Source: an uncultured Blautia sp.
GTDB lineage: Bacteria > Bacillota > Clostridia > Lachnospirales > Lachnospiraceae
Reading direction: 5' to 3'
DNA: 40,400 nt
Assembly: GCA_946622645.1 (NCBI GenBank)
Contig: CAMOQF010000007.1
Coordinates: 1-40,400, forward strand
How positions within the stretch are numbered: position 1 is the first letter of the stretch; each line of letters begins with the position of its first letter. The notes beneath the pieces are model-generated. The model saw nothing but the letters and a program-made list of their open reading frames with translations. It ran no database searches and had not been told where the DNA came from. The position numbers and the translations under genes are program-made. Below, in pieces: positions 35,122 to 40,400 of the stretch.

Positions 35122-36867
35122 ATGGAAAAAATGATTAATTTAACGATTAACGGTATTCCTGTCAGCGTTCCGGAGAATACTACCATCCTTGAAGCGGCCC
35201 GTCAGTCGGGAGTGGAGATCCCCACCCTGTGCTTCATGAAAGACAAGAACGAGATCGGTGCCTGCCGTATCTGTGTAGTAGAGGCAAACGGCCGTATAGT
35301 TACATCCTGCGTATTCCCGGTAGCGGAAGGAATGGATGTCCGCACCAATACCGCAAGGGTTCAGAAAGCAAGAAAGACCACTCTGGAACTTATGCTTTCC
35401 GTACATCAGAAAGAGTGCCTGTCCTGCGTACGTTCCACCAACTGCGAACTGCAGAAACTCTGCAGAGAGTACGGCGTGGACGAGCATGCGTTTGAAGGCT
35501 TCCGCCCGATCTACGAGCTGGATACCTCCATGCCGCATCTGGTCAGAGACAACAACAAATGTATCCTTTGCCGCCGCTGCGTGGCAGCCTGCAACGAACA
35601 GTTTGTATCCGTCCTGGGTGCCAATGACCGTGGTATCGATACCTACATCGGCCAGGCCTTCGGCATGTCCCTGGTAAATACGCCCTGTATCGCCTGCGGT
35701 CAGTGTACGGTTGTATGTCCCACAGGCGCTCTGATGGAAAAGGACGACACCGATAAGGTATGGGCTGCTCTGGCAGATCCCTCCAAGAAGGTCATCGTGC
35801 AGACCGCTCCCGCAGTCCGCGCCACCCTGGGCGAATGCTTCGGCATGGCTCCCGGAACCAACGTGGAAGGCAAAATGGCCGCTGCTCTTCGTCGTCTGGG
35901 CTTCTACAAAGTCTTTGATACCGACGCAGGTGCCGACCTGACTATCGTAGAAGAAGCAAACGAGCTGGTAGAGCGCATGAACAACGGCGGTGTTCTTCCC
36001 ATGATCACCTCCTGCTCACCCGGCTGGGTCAAATTCTGCGAGACCTATTACGGCGATCTGACCCCGCATCTGTCCACCTGCAAGTCTCCGCACACCATGA
36101 TGGGTGCCGTGATCAAGACCTACTGGGCAGAAAAAGAAGGCATCGATCCCAAGGATATCGTAGTGGTTTCCGTGATGCCCTGTACCGCCAAGAAGTTCGA
36201 GATCGGACGCGATGACGAAGATGCTTCCGGATATCCGGATGTCGACGTTGTGATCACCACCAGAGAACTTGGCCGCATGATCGATCGTGCAGGTATCCAG
36301 TTCACTGCCCTTCCGGATGAAGAATTTGACAGCCCGCTCTCCGAGGACACCGGCGCAGCCGTTATCTTCGGCGCTACCGGCGGCGTTATGGAGGCAGCTC
36401 TCCGTACCGCAAACGACTGGCTCACCGGCAAGGATAACACAGATGTAGACTTCCATGCAGTCCGTGGTACCGCAGGCCTCAAGCAGGCAGAAGTCGACAT
36501 CGCAGGCACAAAGATCAAGGTAGCCGTAGGAAGCGGCGCTGCAGCAGCAAAAGTCATCATGGACAAGCTTGCAGCCGGCAATCCTGAAGGCTGGGCCTTC
36601 ATCGAGATCATGGGATGCCCCGGCGGCTGCGTAAACGGCGGCGGACAGCCCTATCAGCCGCAGTATGTGCGTGACACCGTAGACCTGAAGGCGGTTCGTG
36701 CAAAAGCCCTGTATGATCAGGACCAGGCCATGACCCTCCGCAAGTCTCACGAGTCACCCTTCATCAAGACTCTGTATTCCGAGTGGTATACCGAAGGCTT
36801 CGGAAAAGGCAAAGCACATCACGATCTGCACACCTCCTATGTCAAACGTGATAAATTTGTCAAATAA
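35122..36867 (+). CDS. hydA: [FeFe]-hydrogenase catalytic subunit (bifurcating type)
   Basis: Catalytic subunit of 581 residues that reversibly forms H2. Domains in order: an N-terminal [2Fe-2S] ferredoxin (1 to about 78), a His/Cys [4Fe-4S] site (HQKECLSCVRSTNCELQKLC), a 2[4Fe-4S] ferredoxin (CILCRRCVAAC, CIACGQCTVVCPTG), the H-domain and a short small-subunit-type C-terminus. L1 is TSCSPGW (C298), L2 MPCTAKK (C354), L3 MGCPGGCVNGGG (C499, C503). L1 has Ser after C298 where the monomeric Clostridium enzyme has a second Cys. It is the last gene of the operon; GGAG lies 11 nt before the ATG. Confidence 0.96.
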   Translation: MEKMINLTINGIPVSVPENTTILEAARQSGVEIPTLCFMKDKNEIGACRICVVEANGRIVTSCVFPVAEGMDVRTNTARVQKARKTTLELMLSVHQKECLSCVRSTNCELQKLCREYGVDEHAFEGFRPIYELDTSMPHLVRDNNKCILCRRCVAACNEQFVSVLGANDRGIDTYIGQAFGMSLVNTPCIACGQCTVVCPTGALMEKDDTDKVWAALADPSKKVIVQTAPAVRATLGECFGMAPGTNVEGKMAAALRRLGFYKVFDTDAGADLTIVEEANELVERMNNGGVLPMITSCSPGWVKFCETYYGDLTPHLSTCKSPHTMMGAVIKTYWAEKEGIDPKDIVVVSVMPCTAKKFEIGRDDEDASGYPDVDVVITTRELGRMIDRAGIQFTALPDEEFDSPLSEDTGAAVIFGATGGVMEAALRTANDWLTGKDNTDVDFHAVRGTAGLKQAEVDIAGTKIKVAVGSGAAAAKVIMDKLAAGNPEGWAFIEIMGCPGGCVNGGGQPYQPQYVRDTVDLKAVRAKALYDQDQAMTLRKSHESPFIKTLYSEWYTEGFGKGKAHHDLHTSYVKRDKFVK

Positions 36868-36887
36868 TAAAGACATATAAATCATGG

Positions 36888-36920
36888 AAAGCTGCCGCCG
36901 TAAAAAGCGGCAGCTTTTTT
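36888..36920 (+). terminator. Terminator of the hydrogenase operon
   Basis: An 11-bp stem (36888-36898 with 36907-36917), an 8-nt loop and T6 (36915-36920). It lies 20 bp after hydA and before the rpmH promoter. Confidence 0.92.
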
Positions 36921-36997
36921 GCTGCTGTTCAATGAAGGATGCAAGACCCAAACGCCTGCGGTTATGGCGTGAACAGCAATTATTTGTATGATTTTCC

Positions 36998-37026
36998 TTG
37001 ACTAATGGAAGGAAAATGCATATAAT
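36998..37026 (+). promoter_or_regulatory. Promoter of rpmH-rnpA-yidD-yidC-jag
   Basis: TTGACT (36998-37003), a 17-bp spacer and perfect TATAAT (37021-37026). It lies 60 bp upstream of the rpmH ATG. Confidence 0.85.
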
Positions 37027-37086
37027 TGATATGATGTTCTTTTGAGATAGGGAGATACAAGAATATAAATAAGGAGGTGTTTTGCT

Positions 37087-37221
37087 ATGAAAATGACATT
37101 TCAGCCGAAAAAAAGATCCAGAGCAAAAGTACACGGATTCAGAGCCCGCATGAGCACCAAGGGCGGACGCAAGGTTCTGGCGGCAAGAAGATTAAAAGGA
37201 AGAAAGCAGCTTTCAGCTTAA
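37087..37221 (+). CDS. rpmH: 50S ribosomal protein L34
   Basis: A 44-residue, highly basic ribosomal protein of the large subunit. The translation starts [20 protein letters not shown] and ends GRKQLSA; the family pattern FQPKKR...HGFRARM...GRKVLAARR...KGRK is complete. AGGAGG lies 9 nt upstream. In most Firmicutes this gene is next to dnaA; here the hydrogenase block lies between. Confidence 0.97.
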   Translation: MKMTFQPKKRSRAKVHGFRARMSTKGGRKVLAARRLKGRKQLSA

Positions 37222-37226
37222 ACCAT

Positions 37227-37254
37227 AAAGACCGCATATCCATGTGGTCTTTTC
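37227..37254 (+). terminator. Partial terminator between rpmH and rnpA
   Basis: An 11-bp stem with one G-U pair (37227-37237 with 37242-37252), a 4-nt loop and a broken T-run (TTTTCTTC). It may attenuate read-through so that L34 is made in excess over RnpA. Confidence 0.65.
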
Positions 37255-37281
37255 TTCTATACAGTTTTAGGACAGGTTCCT

Positions 37282-37626
37282 ATGATTTTTTCAGAATCAC
37301 TTAAAAAAAACAAAGATTTTCAAACAGTCTATCAAGATGGAACATCGCAGGCTAATCGGTATCTGGTGATGTATGTACTGTCAAATCAGTACAATAAGAA
37401 TCGTCTGGGAATACAGGTAAGCAAAAAAGTAGGAAACAGTGTGGTACGCCACAGAATCACCAGATTGATCAGAGAAGCATACCGGCTGCACGAGGAGGAC
37501 TATCAGAAAGGTCTGGATATCGTAGTGATCGCAAGACCTTCCGCAAAAGACAGAAGTTATTTCGAGATCGAAAGCGCTCTCCTCCACCTTTCTAACAAAC
37601 ATAAGATCTGCCGGCAGAAAGGATAG
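37282..37626 (+). CDS. rnpA: Ribonuclease P protein component
   Basis: Protein subunit of RNase P, which matures tRNA 5' ends. The 114-residue length is normal and the RNR signature is KKVGNSVVRHRITRLIREA (about residues 49-67). The N-terminal SLKKNKDFQTVYQDG is typical. The stop is directly followed by the yidD ATG. Confidence 0.95.
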   Translation: MIFSESLKKNKDFQTVYQDGTSQANRYLVMYVLSNQYNKNRLGIQVSKKVGNSVVRHRITRLIREAYRLHEEDYQKGLDIVVIARPSAKDRSYFEIESALLHLSNKHKICRQKG

Positions 37627-37848
37627 ATGAGTTTCGTGGCAAAAAAAGCTTTGATAAAACTGATCCTTCTCTATCAGAAATATATTTCACCGATGAAAAG
37701 GACAAAATGTCCCTATATTCCCACTTGTTCTCAATATGGATTGGAAGCAGTTCAAAAATACGGCGCAGTAAAAGGCGGTCTTCTGGCTGTCTGGAGGATC
37801 CTGCGGTGCAATCCCTTCTCCCACGGAGGGTATGACCCGGTGCCGTAA
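37627..37848 (+). CDS. yidD: Membrane protein insertion efficiency factor YidD
   Basis: A small (73-residue) protein that aids YidC-dependent membrane insertion. It carries the family motif [20 protein letters not shown] and the end [13 protein letters not shown], including the conserved cysteines (C29, C35, C61). It abuts rnpA and lies 39 bp before yidC. Confidence 0.95.
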   Translation: MSFVAKKALIKLILLYQKYISPMKRTKCPYIPTCSQYGLEAVQKYGAVKGGLLAVWRILRCNPFSHGGYDPVP

Positions 37849-37887
37849 AGACTGAATCAGAGTATTCCATTTCAGGAGGAATCAAAC

Positions 37888-39168
37888 TTGGATATTTTAT
37901 TAGCAACAAAGAGCAGCACGCCGATCATCGGACAGATCGCTTCCCTCATGGGCTTTATCATGGATGGGATCTACAGATTCTTAAATCTCTTCGGGATTCA
38001 TAATCTGGGTCTGTGCATCATCATCTTCAGTATTATTATCTATCTTCTGATGACGCCGCTGCAGATCAAACAGCAGAAATTCTCAAAACTGAGTGCCATC
38101 ATGCAGCCGGAGATCCAGGCTGTACAGAAAAAATATAAAGGCAAACGCGATCAGGAATCCATGCAGAAGATGAACGAGGAGACGCAGGCCATCTACCAGA
38201 AATATGGCACCTCTCCCACCGGCAGCTGTCTGCAGCTTGCCATCCAGTTTCCTATTCTGATGGCTTTGTGGCAGGTTATCTACCGTATCCCGGCCTATGT
38301 CGGCAGCGTAAAGGATATCTTTACCGATCTGGTCACCGGGATCACCAATATCAGCGGCTATACGGAGATCGTACAGCAGTTCATGACGGATAATAAGATA
38401 AACCGTGTGAGCCTGATCCTGGAGGACGGTGTCGCCACCAAAAACTCCATCATCGATTTCCTGTACGCGCTGACCACAGAACAGTGGGAAAGCCTGAAAA
38501 ACGTGAGTGAATTTTCGGGACTCACTTCTACCATCACAAAAACGGCCGGCGAGATCTCTCCGATGCAGAGCTTCTTAAAGCTGAACATCGCCAACCAGCC
38601 TCTCGCGTACATTATGGACTTTATCCAGGGGAACGGACCGCTCTTACTTGCGATCATCGCTCTTTTGATTCCGCTCCTTTCCTGGGCGACACAGGTAGCC
38701 AACATCAAGCTTATGCCGCAGCCCAGCGCCAACAACGATGACGCCAGCGCCATGGGCAATTCCATGAAGACCATGAACACCATCATGCCCATCATGTCGG
38801 CAGTCTTCTGTTTCACATTCCCCGTTGGTATGGGTATCTACTGGATTGCCAGCGCCGTGGTGCGAAGTGTGCAGCAGGTGGTGATCAACCGTCGTCTGGA
38901 CAAGATCGATATGGACGATCTGATCAACGAAAACCTGAAAAAGATGGAAGCCAAAAGAGCCAAAAAAGGCCTTCCCTCACAGAAGATCACTACTCAGGCG
39001 CATCAGAGCGTACGGAATATAGACAAAGGCAGCAGCAAAGCCAATGAAAGCACCAAAGCCAAACAGGTGAATGACGCGTACGAAAAAGCCAGATCGGCCA
39101 AACCGGGCAGCATCACAGCCAGAGCCAACATGGTGCGTGATTTTGAAGAGAGAAATAAAAAGAAGTGA
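37888..39168 (+). CDS. yidC: Membrane protein insertase YidC/SpoIIIJ
   Basis: YidC/Oxa1/Alb3 insertase, 426 residues. Translation is read from a TTG at 37888 with AGGAGG 8 nt upstream. No lipobox cysteine is visible at the N-terminus. Transmembrane segments are evident at about 42-60 (LGLCIIIFSIIIYLLMTPL), 112-130 (QLAIQFPILMALWQVIY), 249-268 and 293-325. The cytosolic helical hairpin PEIQAVQKKYKGKRDQ is characteristic. A periplasmic-side insert of about 110 residues lies between TM segments. The C-terminal 90 residues are Lys/Ala-rich, suiting ribosome contact. Confidence 0.95.
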   Translation: MDILLATKSSTPIIGQIASLMGFIMDGIYRFLNLFGIHNLGLCIIIFSIIIYLLMTPLQIKQQKFSKLSAIMQPEIQAVQKKYKGKRDQESMQKMNEETQAIYQKYGTSPTGSCLQLAIQFPILMALWQVIYRIPAYVGSVKDIFTDLVTGITNISGYTEIVQQFMTDNKINRVSLILEDGVATKNSIIDFLYALTTEQWESLKNVSEFSGLTSTITKTAGEISPMQSFLKLNIANQPLAYIMDFIQGNGPLLLAIIALLIPLLSWATQVANIKLMPQPSANNDDASAMGNSMKTMNTIMPIMSAVFCFTFPVGMGIYWIASAVVRSVQQVVINRRLDKIDMDDLINENLKKMEAKRAKKGLPSQKITTQAHQSVRNIDKGSSKANESTKAKQVNDAYEKARSAKPGSITARANMVRDFEERNKKK

Positions 39169-39177
39169 GGAAACACC

Positions 39178-40176
39178 ATGGACGAATACAGACAGTTTTC
39201 TGCCAAAAATAAAAATGAGGCCATCACCAAGGCCGTCATCGAGCTGGGAGCCGCAAGCTCCGAGCTGGATATTGTCGTGATCTCCGAAGGCAGCGCCGGC
39301 TTCTTCGGCTTTGGAGCAAAGCCTGCTGTCATCAAAGCGCGCAGAAAGACCGAGAGCGCCGAAGAACAGGAGATCAAAGACATTGTCGGCAGCGTAAGCC
39401 TTGATTCCATAAAGAGCGCCGGCAAAAAGGATTCCGGCAAAAACAAAAAGCCTGCAAAAGACAACAAGCCAAAAGAAAAGAAAGCTCCGGAACCGGCCCC
39501 TGTAAAAGAAGAAGCAGCTGAAGAAGCCGCCGAAAAGCCTGCAGAGGAAAAACCGGCCCAGGAAAAAGCACCCAAGGAAAAACGTCCCAAAGAAAAGGCC
39601 AAAGCCGAAAAGAAGGAAAAGGCCACCAAAGAAGAAAAGGCGGAAGAGCCTGCGGAAGAGAAGCCTGTTCATCAGAGCAAGCCGATCGAGATCATCAAGG
39701 ATGAAGCCGTGATCCAGGAAGTGGAACAGAAAGCGGCCGCCTTCTTAAAGGAGATCTTCGACGCCATGGATCTCGGCGAAGTCGAGATCAAATCAGTCTA
39801 CAACCGTGAAGACGGAAGCCTGGAAGTGGATTTTGAAGGCGACGACATGGGCGTTCTGATCGGCAAAAGAGGCCAGACGCTCGACAGTCTTCAGTATCTG
39901 ACCAGCCTTGTGGTCAATCAGGGCAAGGAAAACTATATCCGTGTCAAGCTTGACACAGAAGACTATCGCAGACGCAGAAAAGACACGCTGGAAAACCTGG
40001 CAAAGGGCATCGCTTACAAAGTGAAAAAGACCCGCCGTCCGGTAGTTCTCGAGCCCATGAATCCTTATGAAAGAAGGATCATCCATTCTGCCCTGCAGAG
40101 CAACAAGTTTGTAGAGACCATCAGCGAAGGGGAAGAGCCCTACCGCCACATCGTCGTCAGACTGAAGAGAAATTAA
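39178..40176 (+). CDS. jag: RNA-binding protein KhpB/Jag
   Basis: RNA-binding protein of 332 residues, known in Firmicutes to pair with KhpA and influence cell elongation and division. The Jag-N domain (1 to about 55) has GFFGFGAKPAVIKARR. A Lys/Glu/Ala/Pro-rich linker follows (about 60-165). The KH domain has IGKRGQTLDSLQYL, and the R3H domain has ERRIIHSALQ near 300. It follows yidC by 9 bp. A 61-bp tandem repeat array begins just after its stop. Confidence 0.95.
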   Translation: MDEYRQFSAKNKNEAITKAVIELGAASSELDIVVISEGSAGFFGFGAKPAVIKARRKTESAEEQEIKDIVGSVSLDSIKSAGKKDSGKNKKPAKDNKPKEKKAPEPAPVKEEAAEEAAEKPAEEKPAQEKAPKEKRPKEKAKAEKKEKATKEEKAEEPAEEKPVHQSKPIEIIKDEAVIQEVEQKAAAFLKEIFDAMDLGEVEIKSVYNREDGSLEVDFEGDDMGVLIGKRGQTLDSLQYLTSLVVNQGKENYIRVKLDTEDYRRRRKDTLENLAKGIAYKVKKTRRPVVLEPMNPYERRIIHSALQSNKFVETISEGEEPYRHIVVRLKRN

Positions 40177-40186
40177 GGGGCGCTTT

Positions 40187-40400
40187 CAGCGGACGAAAGT
40201 ATACAGTATACGACGGACGGGAAGCTGCCTTCGGAATGCAGGCTTGCAGCGGACGGAAATAAATTAGTATACGACGGACGGGATGCTGCCTTCGGAATGC
40301 AGGCTTGCAGCGGACGGAAATAAATTAGTATACGACGGACGGGAAGCTGCCTTCGGAATGCAGGCTTGCAGCGGACGGAAATAAATTAGTATACGACGGA
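40187..40400. repeat. 61-bp tandem repeat array downstream of jag
   Basis: GTATAC anchors recur at 40206, 40267, 40328 and 40389, exactly 61 bp apart. There are three full units and the start of a fourth at the window edge, with a degenerate part unit before 40206. Units are almost identical; one visible change is A to T at 40284 in the second. Each unit holds GCTGC/GCAGC arms that can form a hairpin, and CGGACGG is repeated within the unit. The period is not a multiple of 3, and no gene is apparent. The array probably continues beyond the window. Confidence 0.93.

Noticed and set aside
40187-40400. CRISPR array
   Set aside because: The whole 61-bp period is conserved, so there are no variable spacers. 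It is a simple tandem repeat.

Overview
The window is the replication-origin region of an anaerobic low- to mid-GC Firmicute. It is most likely a member of the Clostridia and probably of the Lachnospiraceae. This rests on the gene content (rpmH-rnpA-yidD-yidC-jag, dnaA-dnaN-yaaA-recF, a yaaO-kinase-holB-ricT-yabB-rsmI block), a clostripain-type secreted protease, and a complete multimeric [FeFe]-hydrogenase locus with its maturases. No genus is asserted. Gene orientation diverges cleanly: every gene from 1 to 23,920 is on the minus strand and every gene from 24,458 to 40,176 is on the plus strand. This puts the origin between about 22.3 and 24.25 kb, where several exact or near-exact DnaA boxes occur on both sides of dnaA.

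Left arm (minus strand, read from the origin outward). dnaA, dnaN, the S4-domain gene yaaA and recF come first. Next is an 841-residue protein with an N-terminal helical-repeat region, a long acidic linker and a C-terminal P-loop ATPase, then rsmA. A separately promoted S1-domain RNA-binding protein and a secreted C11 (clostripain-like) protease follow. murA comes next, then metK under an S-box (SAM-I) riboswitch. A two-component pair, a PLP-dependent Orn/Lys/Arg decarboxylase-family protein, a guanylate-kinase-like protein, holB, ricT, a tRNA-adenine methyltransferase and rsmI follow. Last is gyrB, cut at its extreme C-terminus by the window edge. gyrB is therefore about 18 kb from recF, its usual neighbour.

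Right arm (plus strand). Just beyond the DnaA boxes is a 220-bp leader with a promoter and an attenuator-like terminator. It precedes a TM1266-type regulator, hydE, hydG and hydF, the enzymes that build the H-cluster, and the group ends in a strong terminator. A second consensus promoter and a long leader hairpin start an approximately 8.3-kb operon: hydC (NuoE-like), a six-gene signalling-like module, a thioredoxin-fold [2Fe-2S]-type protein, hydB (NuoF-like) and hydA ([FeFe]-hydrogenase). The module holds a DRTGG protein, an RsbW-like ATPase, a HydS-like hydrogenase homologue, a second DRTGG protein, a PHP phosphoesterase and a HisKA-less ATPase. The operon ends in a terminator. rpmH, rnpA, yidD, yidC and jag/khpB follow, and the window closes in a 61-bp tandem repeat array.

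How the parts fit together: the hydrogenase block should couple oxidation of reduced ferredoxin plus NADH to H2 evolution (or the reverse). HydE, HydG and HydF supply the cofactor. The embedded module is the most interesting part of the window. It looks like a redox or H2 sensing and signalling unit whose hydrogenase-like member has the proton-relay cysteine replaced by alanine, as in sensory hydrogenases. The whole 13-kb block lies between dnaA and rpmH, which are adjacent in most Firmicutes.
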